Positions 55,090 through 62,910 of a stretch of DNA of 64,000 nucleotides are shown here, piece by piece. The notes under the pieces are model-generated. The model saw nothing but the letters and a program-made list of their open reading frames with translations, searched no databases and was not told where the DNA came from. Both the position numbers and the translations under genes were made by a program. The stretch is from Zoogloea oleivorans (GTDB taxonomy: Bacteria > Pseudomonadota > Gammaproteobacteria > Burkholderiales > Rhodocyclaceae), in assembly GCA_030157785.1 (NCBI GenBank), contig JAOAUC010000022.1, positions 1 through 64,000 of the forward strand, read 5' to 3'. The stretch's first letter is position 1; every line of letters starts with the position of its first letter.

Positions 55090-55878
55090 ATGTTACGCGT
55101 CGTTACCGCCAACCTCAACGGCATCCGCTCCGCAAGCGTGAAAGGCTTCCTGTCCTGGCTCAACAACCAGAATGCCGATGTAGTGTGTTTACAGGAACTG
55201 AAGGCCCAGATCCCGGATCTGACGCCGGAAATGCGCGACCCCGGCCACTTCAGGGGCTATTTTCACTGCGCCGCCAAAAAAGGCTACAGCGGAGTCGGCA
55301 TATACGCCAGAAAAAGCCCGGACCGCATTATCGAAGGTATCGGCAACGAAGAGTTCGACCTTGAGGGCCGCTACCTGCAGGCCGACTTCGGCAATCTCTC
55401 GGTCATCTCCCTGTACCTCCCGTCAGGCTCCAGTTCAGAGGAACGCCAGGCCGCAAAGTTCCGCTTCATGGAACTCTTCCTGCCGCGCATGGCCGAGCTG
55501 CGGGCCAGCGGCCGGGATGTAGTGGTGTGCGGCGACTGGAACATCGCCCACAAGGAAATCGACCTGAAAAACTGGAAGTCCAACCAGAAAAACTCCGGCT
55601 TCCTGCCCGAAGAGCGTGTCTGGCTGACCCGCCTGTTCGACGAACAGGGCTGGGTGGACGCCTACCGCCGGCTCCATCCCGAGGCCACCGACGCCTGCTA
55701 CACCTGGTGGTCCAACCGGGGTCAGGCCTGGGCCAAGAATGTCGGCTGGCGCCTCGACTACCAGCTGGCCACACCGGAACTCGCCGCCCGCGGCCTGCGC
55801 GCCACCGTTTACAAGGACGAGCGCTTCAGCGATCACTCGCCGCTGACCGTCGACTACGACCTGCCCTTTATCGACTGA
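55090..55878 (+). CDS. xth: Exodeoxyribonuclease III
   Basis: This is an AP endonuclease/3'-exonuclease for base-excision repair. The 262-residue protein has the EEP-fold motifs LRVVTANLNGIRSA, DVVCLQELKAQ (catalytic Glu), VVVCGDWNIAHKEIDLKNWK, GWRLDYQLAT and ERFSDHSPLTVDYDL (catalytic His). I prefer ATG 55090 over the TTG at 55081. A hairpin follows. Confidence 0.95.
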   Translation: MLRVVTANLNGIRSASVKGFLSWLNNQNADVVCLQELKAQIPDLTPEMRDPGHFRGYFHCAAKKGYSGVGIYARKSPDRIIEGIGNEEFDLEGRYLQADFGNLSVISLYLPSGSSSEERQAAKFRFMELFLPRMAELRASGRDVVVCGDWNIAHKEIDLKNWKSNQKNSGFLPEERVWLTRLFDEQGWVDAYRRLHPEATDACYTWWSNRGQAWAKNVGWRLDYQLATPELAARGLRATVYKDERFSDHSPLTVDYDLPFID

Positions 55879-55885
55879 AACCTCA

Positions 55886-55914
55886 CCGACGATCTGCCCC
55901 AGGCAGGTCGTCGG
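55886..55914 (+). terminator. Hairpin after xth
   Basis: A 13-bp stem with one G-U pair (CCGACGATCTGCC/GGCAGGTCGTCGG, 55886-55898/55902-55914) and a 3-nt loop lies just after the xth stop. Confidence 0.72.
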
Positions 55915-55927
55915 TGCATCATAGTAT

Positions 55928-55943
55928 TTGGCAATCATTATAG
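55928..55943 (+). promoter_or_regulatory. Fur/PerR-box-like half upstream of rubrerythrin
   Basis: TTGGCAATCATTATAG shares the AATCATTAT core of Fur/PerR sites (about 11 of 16). It lies in an AT-rich stretch about 90 bp before the rubrerythrin gene. The evidence is weak. Confidence 0.35.
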
Positions 55944-56032
55944 TTTAATCAATCAATTTCCCACATCAACGACCAAGCCGTACGATGAACTCCATCGAAT
56001 CCAAACGCACACTGACTTCAAGGAGAAACATC

Positions 56033-56518
56033 ATGGCAAACCCCTTCCACGATCCCGCCTCGGCCACCATCCAGAACCTCGAATCCGCCTTCGCCGGCGA
56101 ATCGATGGCCCACATCAAGTACCGCTATTTCGCCAAGCTCTGCCGCGAGATGGGCGACGAAGAAACTGCCAAAGCCTTCGAAGCCACCGCTGACCAGGAA
56201 GTCATGCACGCCTTCGGCCACCTCGACTTGCTCTACCCGAAGGCGAAGATGAGCCCGGCCCGCGCCCTCCAGTTCGCCATCGACGGCGAAACCTACGAAT
56301 ACACCGAGATGTACCCGTCCTTCCGCCACGCCGCCGTCGCCGAAGGCCATGACGCAGCGGTAAAGGAGATCGACGAGCAGATCGCCGAATCGAAGGAACA
56401 CGCCGAACAGTTCAAGGCCGTGCTCGAAAAGGCCGCCAAGCGTTTCGCCGCCCTCGCCAAGGTCGAAGAGCGCCACGCCGCCCACTACCAGGCCGCCCTC
56501 GACAAGATCAGCGCCTGA
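56033..56518 (+). CDS. Rubrerythrin-type diiron protein (no rubredoxin domain)
   Basis: The protein has 161 residues from ATG 56033 (AAGGAG upstream). The ferritin-like four-helix bundle carries two ExxH-type iron motifs ([35 protein letters not shown]) and a further [11 protein letters not shown] near the end. The C-terminal rubredoxin domain of classical rubrerythrins is missing, but a separate rubredoxin gene follows 43 bp later and a reductase after that. Together they can pass NAD(P)H electrons to reduce peroxide. Confidence 0.92.
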   Translation: MANPFHDPASATIQNLESAFAGESMAHIKYRYFAKLCREMGDEETAKAFEATADQEVMHAFGHLDLLYPKAKMSPARALQFAIDGETYEYTEMYPSFRHAAVAEGHDAAVKEIDEQIAESKEHAEQFKAVLEKAAKRFAALAKVEERHAAHYQAALDKISA

Positions 56519-56561
56519 ACCAAGTCATCTATCAAACAGATTGAATAAAGGAAAAATCATC

Positions 56562-56726
56562 ATGAAAAGCTTCCAGTGCATCGTATGCGGCTTCATCTAC
56601 GACGAAACCGCCGGTCTTCCCGCCGAGGGCATCGCCCCCGGCACCCGCTGGGCCGACATCCCCGAAGACTGGGCCTGCCCGGACTGCGGCGTGGCCAAGT
56701 CCGACTTCGAAATGGTCGAGATCTGA
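56562..56726 (+). CDS. Rubredoxin
   Basis: This is a 54-residue Fe(Cys)4 electron carrier: [10 protein letters not shown] and [12 protein letters not shown] give the two CxxCG knuckles. It starts at ATG 56562. It lies between the rubrerythrin and reductase genes and is the likely electron donor to the diiron protein. Confidence 0.96.
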   Translation: MKSFQCIVCGFIYDETAGLPAEGIAPGTRWADIPEDWACPDCGVAKSDFEMVEI

Positions 56727-56733
56727 GCCTTCC

Positions 56734-57882
56734 ATGAACGCCCCCATCCTCATCCTCGGTACCGGCCTCGCGGGCTACAACCTGGCCCGCGAGATCCGCA
56801 AGCTCGACAAGGCCACGCCCATCGTGCTGGTCAGTCGCGATGCAGCGCCCTTCTACTCCAAGCCCATGCTCTCCAACGCCCTGGCCGGCGGCAAGACAGC
56901 CCAATCGCTGGTGATGAAACCGGCAGAGAGAATGGCCGAAGAGCTGGACGCCCGCATCCTGGCCCACCGGCAGGTTGAGGCCATCGACCCGGCGGCCCGC
57001 CGCGTGACGCTGGACGGGGGCGAAAGCCTCGCCTACCGCGATCTGGTGCTGGCCCTCGGCGCCGACCCGATCCGCCTGCCGCTCGGCGGTGACGCGGCAG
57101 ACGAAGTGCTGTCGGTGAATGATCTGGACGACTTTGCCCGCTTCAGTGCCCGTCTCGACGGGGTGACGCGCATCGCCATCCTCGGCGCCGGCCTGATCGG
57201 CTGCGAATTTGCCAACGACCTGCTCGCCCGCGGCATTGCCCCGACGGTGCTCGACCCGGCCCCGTGGCCCCTCGGCCGCCTGCTGCCCGCAGCTGCCGGC
57301 GCCTTCTTCCGGGCCCGCCTGGAAGCCGCTGGTACGACTTTCCGCATGGGTCTCGCCGCCAGTGCGGTGAATAAGAGCGAAAGCGGCTACCGCCTCGAAC
57401 TCAACGACGGCAGCACGCTGGATACCGATCTGGTGCTGTCGGCCGTCGGCCTGCGTGCCCGCACCGGCCTTGCAGCGGCGACCGGACTGGCCGTCAATCG
57501 GGGCGTGGTGGTGAACCGCCAGCTCGCCAGCAGCGATCCGCACATCTTCGCGGTCGGCGACTGCGCCGAAGTGGAAGGCCTCAGCCTGCCCTTCGTGATG
57601 CCGATCATGCAGCAGGTGCGGGCGCTCGCCAAAACCCTCGGCGGCACGCCTACCGACGTCATCTACCCGCCCATGCCGGTGCTGGTGAAGACGCCGGCGA
57701 TCCCGACGGTGGTCGCCCCGCCCGCCCCCGGTCAGGTCGGGGAATGGACAGTCAGCGTGACGGAAGACGGACTCGAAGCCCTCTTCAAGTCCGCCAACGA
57801 CAGCCTCAAGGGTTTCGCCCTGCTCGGCAGCGCCACCGCCCGCAAGCAGGCGCTGACGCCGCAACTGCCCGCCCAGCTGTAA
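56734..57882 (+). CDS. FAD-dependent rubredoxin reductase-like oxidoreductase
   Basis: The protein has 382 residues. The FAD Rossmann motif LILGTGLAGYNLAREIRKLD is at the N-terminus, SRDAAPFYSKPMLSNALAGG follows, a second NAD(P) Rossmann motif (IAILGAGLIGCEFANDL) is near 150, and HIFAVGDCAEVEG is near 270. The C-terminal domain resembles rubredoxin:NAD reductases. It follows the rubredoxin gene by 7 bp, so the three genes form a complete peroxide-reducing chain. Confidence 0.92.
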   Translation: MNAPILILGTGLAGYNLAREIRKLDKATPIVLVSRDAAPFYSKPMLSNALAGGKTAQSLVMKPAERMAEELDARILAHRQVEAIDPAARRVTLDGGESLAYRDLVLALGADPIRLPLGGDAADEVLSVNDLDDFARFSARLDGVTRIAILGAGLIGCEFANDLLARGIAPTVLDPAPWPLGRLLPAAAGAFFRARLEAAGTTFRMGLAASAVNKSESGYRLELNDGSTLDTDLVLSAVGLRARTGLAAATGLAVNRGVVVNRQLASSDPHIFAVGDCAEVEGLSLPFVMPIMQQVRALAKTLGGTPTDVIYPPMPVLVKTPAIPTVVAPPAPGQVGEWTVSVTEDGLEALFKSANDSLKGFALLGSATARKQALTPQLPAQL

Positions 57883-57971
57883 CCGGGGCTGCGGCCCCCA
57901 TGGCATACCCGTGGCGCGTAAAAGCGTCTCGGGTATAGTTTCTTTCGCTGCCCTTAACCGAAAGAAACGCC

Positions 57972-59549
57972 ATGCCCCGAGCCCTCCTGCCGCTACTCCT
58001 CGGCCTGTTCCTCCTCATCGGTCCAGCCCGGGGCGAAGACGCCGCGCCCGCCGGCCACGCAGTACTTTTGGGTGAGCAGAAGGTCGTCGAGATCCGCGCC
58101 GGCTTCAAGGGCTTCAGCGCCGAAAGCCGGGCCCGCAACATATCCCGCCGCCTCTCCGAACTCGTCCGCGAATCGCCCCTTCCGCCGATCACCGTCGAGG
58201 AGACCGACATCTCCAGCGACATCATGGCCGGCGAGCAGGTCCTGACCTCGGTCTTCGACGCCGACGCCAGTGCCGCCGGCAAACCCCGCGCGGCGCTGGC
58301 CGCCGACATGGCCGCCGCCTTTTCGGCAGCCCTCGCCCACCATCAGCAAGAACATGGCCGCGAAGCCCTGCTCGCCGCTGCCGCCAAGGCCGCCGGCACC
58401 CTGCTCGCCGCCCTGGCCCTGCTGGCCCTCTTCGAGCGCCTCTACCGGCGCCTGCGCGAAACCGTGCTGCGCAAGGCCGACGAGAAAATCGCCGATGTCG
58501 AACGCAAGAGCTTCAGCCTCGTGCAGGGCAACTACCTGCGCGTGCCGCTGGCGGCATTGCTCCACGGCATCCGCGTCGGCGTGTGGGCCCTGCTGGTGTA
58601 CGGTGCCCTCAGCCTGTCCCTGTCCTACTTCCCGCAGACCCGGCGCTTCGCCGCCAACCTGTCCAGCCTCGTGCTGACGCCCCTGGGCGGGCTCGGCAGC
58701 AGCGTACTGGCCGCCATTCCCGGCCTGCTGGTGATCGCCATCATCGTCCTCATCACCCGCTGGCTGACGCGCAGCAGCGCCTTCATCTTCGACCGGGTCG
58801 CCGACGGACGCATCCAGCTCGAAGGCTTCTTCCCCGAATGGGCCAACCCCACCCGGCGCATCATCAACCTGCTGCTCGTCGTTGGCGCCGTGATGATCGC
58901 CTACCCCTACATCCCCGGCTCCGACTCCGCCGCCTTCAAGGGGGTGTCGATCTTTCTCGGCGTGCTGTTTTCACTGGGCTCCAGCGGCGTGATTTCCAAC
59001 GTCGTCACCGGCTTCATGATCACCTACATGCGCGCCTTCAAGGTCGGCGACGTGGTCAAGATCGGCGACACCACCGGCGTCGTGGTCGAAAGCTCGCTGC
59101 TCGTCACCCGCCTGCGCACCATCCGCAACATCGAGATCACCGTTCCCAACTCGCAGATACTCAACGGCCAGGTCACCAACTTCAGCGTCACCGGCAACCC
59201 CACTGTGTCCACCCAGCTCACCATCGGCTACGACACCCCGTGGCGCCAGGTGCACGCCATGCTGCTGGGCGCGGCGGCCCGCACGCCGGGCATCGTCGGC
59301 GAGCCGCCGGCCTTCGTGCTGCAAACCGCCCTCGAGGATTTCTACATCCGCTACGAACTCATGTGCGTGGTCGAAACGCCGGGGCGCATGCCGCACATCC
59401 TGTCGCAGCTCCACCAGAACATCCTCGACACCTTCAACGAGCACGGTATCCAGATCATGTCGCCGCACTTCATCGACAACCCCGACACCCCGGCGCTGGT
59501 GCCCAAGAGCCATTGGCACACCGCCCCCGCCAAGCCGCCCGAAAAATGA
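57972..59549 (+). CDS. MscS-family mechanosensitive channel
   Basis: The protein has 525 residues. After a signal peptide (LLPLLLGLFLLIGPARG) comes an ~130-residue periplasmic domain, four or five transmembrane helices, and the MscS core: SLGSSGVISNVVTGFMITYM (pore helix) and RAFKVGDVVKIGDTTGVVVE (beta domain), then RTIRNIEITVPNSQIL. It is longer than E. coli MscS (286) because of the N-terminal extension. It probably gives osmotic protection. Confidence 0.92.
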   Translation: MPRALLPLLLGLFLLIGPARGEDAAPAGHAVLLGEQKVVEIRAGFKGFSAESRARNISRRLSELVRESPLPPITVEETDISSDIMAGEQVLTSVFDADASAAGKPRAALAADMAAAFSAALAHHQQEHGREALLAAAAKAAGTLLAALALLALFERLYRRLRETVLRKADEKIADVERKSFSLVQGNYLRVPLAALLHGIRVGVWALLVYGALSLSLSYFPQTRRFAANLSSLVLTPLGGLGSSVLAAIPGLLVIAIIVLITRWLTRSSAFIFDRVADGRIQLEGFFPEWANPTRRIINLLLVVGAVMIAYPYIPGSDSAAFKGVSIFLGVLFSLGSSGVISNVVTGFMITYMRAFKVGDVVKIGDTTGVVVESSLLVTRLRTIRNIEITVPNSQILNGQVTNFSVTGNPTVSTQLTIGYDTPWRQVHAMLLGAAARTPGIVGEPPAFVLQTALEDFYIRYELMCVVETPGRMPHILSQLHQNILDTFNEHGIQIMSPHFIDNPDTPALVPKSHWHTAPAKPPEK

Positions 59550-59556
59550 TCTTGAC

Positions 59557-59604
59557 CGGATTCAGTCAATCGACTAACTTAAATCAGTCGATTGACTGAA
59601 TCCG
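59557..59604. promoter_or_regulatory. Perfect 19-bp inverted repeat: operator of the TetR/RND operon
   Basis: CGGATTCAGTCAATCGACT (59557-59575) and its exact reverse complement (59586-59604) flank a 10-bp spacer just before the TetR start at 59609. Each arm itself holds a smaller palindrome, AGTC-N4-GACT, so two repressor dimers could bind. Confidence 0.82.
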
Positions 59605-59608
59605 CTTC

Positions 59609-60310
59609 ATGAACGTTCCTGCACCCCATACCCCCGTCCGCGCCGACGGCACCCTGGCCCGCCAGCGTCTCCTCGACGCGGCCCTGCGCCTGTTCGCCGA
59701 AAACGGCTACCGGAAGACCTCGACCCGCGCCATCGCCGACACGGCCGGCGTCAACCTGGGCGCCATCTCCTACTATTTCGGTGACAAGGCCCGGCTCTAC
59801 CAGGCCGTCTTCTGCGAATCCTTCAGCGACGCGTCCACCTCGCCCGACATCACCACCGCCCGCGGATGCCTGCCCGACTTCGGCGCCCCCGGGCTCAACA
59901 GCGAGGCTGCCCTCGCCGGCTTCTTCCGCAACTTCCTGCAGCCCCTCAAGCTGGGTGAGCAGGTCCGCCTCGTCATGCGCCTGCACTTCCGCGAACTGGT
60001 CGAGCCCAGCGGGGCCCTCAACGAAGGCATGGACGAAGACATCGGCGCCCTCTACTTCGCGCTGGCCGAGCTCGCCGCCCGGCGCCTCGGCATAAACGCC
60101 ACCGACCCCGACGCCCGGCGCCTCGCCCACGCCATTCTCGGCCTGGCCTTCCACTTCTTCGTCACCCAGGACCTGGTCGGCCAGGTCTCGCCGGAACTCG
60201 TCGCCACACCGGACGCCATCGACACCCTGGCCGAACGCCTCGCCACCTACGCCGCCGGCATGCTCGACGCCGAAGTCCGGCGTCGCCAACCCACCGGAAG
60301 CCCCTCATGA
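59609..60310 (+). CDS. TetR-family regulator (CecR/DUF1956 type)
   Basis: The protein has 233 residues. The N-terminal TetR HTH is ARQRLLDAALRLFAENGYRK, TSTRAIADTAGVNLGAISYY and FGDKARLYQAVF. The C-terminal domain resembles DUF1956, as in CecR (YbiH), which controls efflux genes. A 48-bp palindromic operator lies immediately upstream, and the stop overlaps the efflux gene start by 4 bp, so it is an autoregulated local repressor of the RND system. Confidence 0.9.
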   Translation: MNVPAPHTPVRADGTLARQRLLDAALRLFAENGYRKTSTRAIADTAGVNLGAISYYFGDKARLYQAVFCESFSDASTSPDITTARGCLPDFGAPGLNSEAALAGFFRNFLQPLKLGEQVRLVMRLHFRELVEPSGALNEGMDEDIGALYFALAELAARRLGINATDPDARRLAHAILGLAFHFFVTQDLVGQVSPELVATPDAIDTLAERLATYAAGMLDAEVRRRQPTGSPS

Positions 60311-61758
60311 AGCGCAGCCTGCCCGCCCTGGCCCTGCTGGTCCTCCTGCCCGCCTGCTCCCTGTTGCCGCGGGTCGGCCCCGACTACCAGCAACCGGCCC
60401 TCAAAACCGCGCCCGCCTGGCAGAGCCCGCTGCCCCACGAAGGCAGCCTCGGCGCCCTCAGCGACTGGTGGCGCCAGCTCGACGACCCGCTGCTGAGCAC
60501 CCTCATCGACGCCGCCCAGCATGAAAGCGCCAGCCTTGCCCAGGCCCGCGCCCGCATCGTCCAGGCCCGTTCGGCGGCCGTTGGCGCCGGTGTCGCCGGC
60601 CTGCCGACCCTCGACGCCAGCCTCGCCGCCAAGCGCGCCGCCTTCACCTTCGGCAGCCCCACCACCTTCCAGACCACCCGCCAGGCCGGTCTGATGGCCA
60701 ACTGGGAGATCGACCTGTTCGGCGGCATCGCCCGCGACCAGGAAGGCGCCGAAGCCCGCCTCGCCGCCACCCAGGCGCGCTGGCACGAGGCCCGCGTCTC
60801 CGTCGCCGCCGAAACCGCCAACGCCTACCTGCAGCTGCGCTACCAGGAGCGCCGCGTCGCCCAGGCCGAAGCCGATGCCGCCTCGCGGGCCGAAACTGCA
60901 CGTCTCACCAGCGCCCTCGGCCGGGCCGGCTTCAGCGCCCCGGCGCAGGTCGCCCTGGCCACCGCCGGTGCCGCCGACGGGGCCAGCACCCTCACCGAAC
61001 TGCGCGCCGAGCGCGATCGCCAGATCAAGGCCCTGGTCGCCCTCACCGCCCTCGATGAAGCCGACCTGCGCCGCCAGCTCACCACCGCCAGCGGCCGCTT
61101 CCCCCGCCCCGCCCGCTTCGTCGTCGATGCCCTGCCGGCGCAGCTCCTCGCCCAGCGCCCCGACGTAGCCGCCGCAGAGCGCGATCTTGCCGCCGCCAGC
61201 GCCGCCATCGGCCGTGCCGCTGCGGCCCGCTACCCGCGCCTCAGCCTGGCCGGCAGCATCACCCCGCTGCGCCTCAACACCGACGGCAACCGCATGTCGG
61301 CCACCACCTGGTCCATCGGCCCGACGCTCTCCATGCCGCTCTTCGACGGCGGCCGCATCAGCGCCAACGTGGACGCCGCCCGTGCCGACTACGCCGCCGC
61401 CGAGGCCGCCTACCGGCAAAAGGCCCGCGAAGCAGTCAGCGAAGTCGAACAGGCGCTGGTCCGTCTCGACGCCGCCGCCGCCCGCGAAGCCAGCGTGCAG
61501 CAGGCTGCCACCGACTACCGCACCGCCTTCCTGGCCACCGAAGCCAGCCAGCGCGCCGGCTTTGCCACGCTGATCGAGCTCGAAGTCACCCGCCGCACCC
61601 TGCTCGCTGCCGACACCAACCTGGCCGCCTGGCAGCAGGAACAGGTCGCCGCCTGGATCGCCCTCTACCGGGCCGTCGGCGGCGGCTGGCCCCCCAGCGG
61701 CACGCCCCCCGACACCCCCATTGCCCCCCAGGCCGCCCTCGCCGGAGAAGCCCGATGA
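60307..61758 (+). CDS. RND efflux outer-membrane lipoprotein, NodT family
   Basis: The protein has 483 residues. A lipoprotein signal (ALLVLLPACSLL, lipobox Cys near residue 17) precedes the OprM/NodT fold: two OEP repeats (DDPLLSTLIDAAQHESASLA and QRPDVAAAERDLAAASAAIG), GPTLSMPLFDGGRI and YRTAFLATEASQRAGFATLI. It forms the exit duct of the tripartite pump with the next two genes. ATGA overlaps are present on both sides. Confidence 0.93.
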   Translation: MKRSLPALALLVLLPACSLLPRVGPDYQQPALKTAPAWQSPLPHEGSLGALSDWWRQLDDPLLSTLIDAAQHESASLAQARARIVQARSAAVGAGVAGLPTLDASLAAKRAAFTFGSPTTFQTTRQAGLMANWEIDLFGGIARDQEGAEARLAATQARWHEARVSVAAETANAYLQLRYQERRVAQAEADAASRAETARLTSALGRAGFSAPAQVALATAGAADGASTLTELRAERDRQIKALVALTALDEADLRRQLTTASGRFPRPARFVVDALPAQLLAQRPDVAAAERDLAAASAAIGRAAAARYPRLSLAGSITPLRLNTDGNRMSATTWSIGPTLSMPLFDGGRISANVDAARADYAAAEAAYRQKAREAVSEVEQALVRLDAAAAREASVQQAATDYRTAFLATEASQRAGFATLIELEVTRRTLLAADTNLAAWQQEQVAAWIALYRAVGGGWPPSGTPPDTPIAPQAALAGEAR

Positions 61759-62900
61759 TTTCCCCCCGCATGCCGCTTTTTGCCCTGCTCACCCTCGCCA
61801 GCCTGCTCGCCGGCTGCGCCGACAAATCCGATGCGCCCGCCACACCGGCGCCGGCCGCCACGGCCAGCCCGGCCAAGCCGGCCCTCGCGGTCGTCACCGT
61901 CCAGCCCGAAACCCGTGACATGGAACGTCGCCTGACCGCCAACGGCAGCGTCGCCGCCTGGCAGGAAGCCTCCCTCGGCACCGAAGCCAGCGGGTTGCGC
62001 CTGGTGGACATCAAGGTGAACGTCGGCGCCCGCGTCAAGAAGGGTGAAGTGCTGGCCGAATTCGCCACCGACATGCCCCTTGCCGAGCAGGCCCAGGCCC
62101 GCGCCAGCCTGGCCGAAGCCGACGCCACGCTGCAGGAAGCCCGCGCCAACGCCACCCGCGCCCGCAGCGCCGACGCCGCCATCGCCCTCAGCCCGCAGCA
62201 GATCCAGCAATACCTCAGCACCGAAGCCGCCGCCGAGGCCCGCAAGCTCGCCGCCAAGGCCAGCCTCAACGCCGCCGACCTGCGCCTGCGCCACACCCGC
62301 GTGCTGGCCAGCGACGACGGCGTGATCTCCTTCCGCGCCGCAGCCGCCACCGTCGGCGCCGTGGTACCGCAGGGCCAGGAACTGTTCCGCCTGATCCGCC
62401 AGAGCCGCCTCGAATGGCGCGCCGAAGTGCCCGCCGCCCAACTCGGCCAGGTACGCGCCGGCCAGGCCGTGCGCCTCACCGCCCCCGGCGGCGCAGTCGT
62501 GGCCGGCAAGGTGCGCACCGTCGCCCCCACCGTGGACGCTCAAACCCGCAACGCCCTCGTCTACGTGGATGTGCCGGCCAGCGCCGGCAACGGGCCCGAA
62601 GCCCCGCTCAAGGCCGGCATGTTTGCCCGCGGCGAGTTCGAGCTGGCGCGCAGCCGCGGCCTCACGGTGCCGCGCCAGGCCGTAGCCCTGCGCGACGGCT
62701 TCGACTACGTCTTCCTCCTCGGTGCCGACCAGCGCGTCACCCAGACCAAGGTCCAGGTCGGTTACCGCGACCAGGACCGGGTCGAGATCCTCTCCGGCCT
62801 CAAGCCCGACACCCGGGTCGTCGCCAGCGGCGCCGGCTTCCTGAACGACGGCGACCTGGTCAAGGTGGTCGAAGCGGGCAGCGCCCCGGCCGCCAAGTGA
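61755..62900 (+). CDS. RND efflux periplasmic adaptor (membrane fusion protein)
   Basis: The protein has 381 residues. A lipoprotein signal (LASLLAGCADKS) is followed by the barrel-sandwich/lipoyl domain (SLGTEASGLRLVDIKVNVGA), a short coiled-coil hairpin (about 95-160) and the beta-barrel and membrane-proximal parts (GVISFRAAAATVGAVVPQGQ; GLTVPRQAVALRDGFDYVFL). It links the outer-membrane duct to the RND pump. It is followed by the pump gene after 10 bp. Confidence 0.93.
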   Translation: MISPRMPLFALLTLASLLAGCADKSDAPATPAPAATASPAKPALAVVTVQPETRDMERRLTANGSVAAWQEASLGTEASGLRLVDIKVNVGARVKKGEVLAEFATDMPLAEQAQARASLAEADATLQEARANATRARSADAAIALSPQQIQQYLSTEAAAEARKLAAKASLNAADLRLRHTRVLASDDGVISFRAAAATVGAVVPQGQELFRLIRQSRLEWRAEVPAAQLGQVRAGQAVRLTAPGGAVVAGKVRTVAPTVDAQTRNALVYVDVPASAGNGPEAPLKAGMFARGEFELARSRGLTVPRQAVALRDGFDYVFLLGADQRVTQTKVQVGYRDQDRVEILSGLKPDTRVVASGAGFLNDGDLVKVVEAGSAPAAK

Positions 62901-62910
62901 GCCCCCGGCC

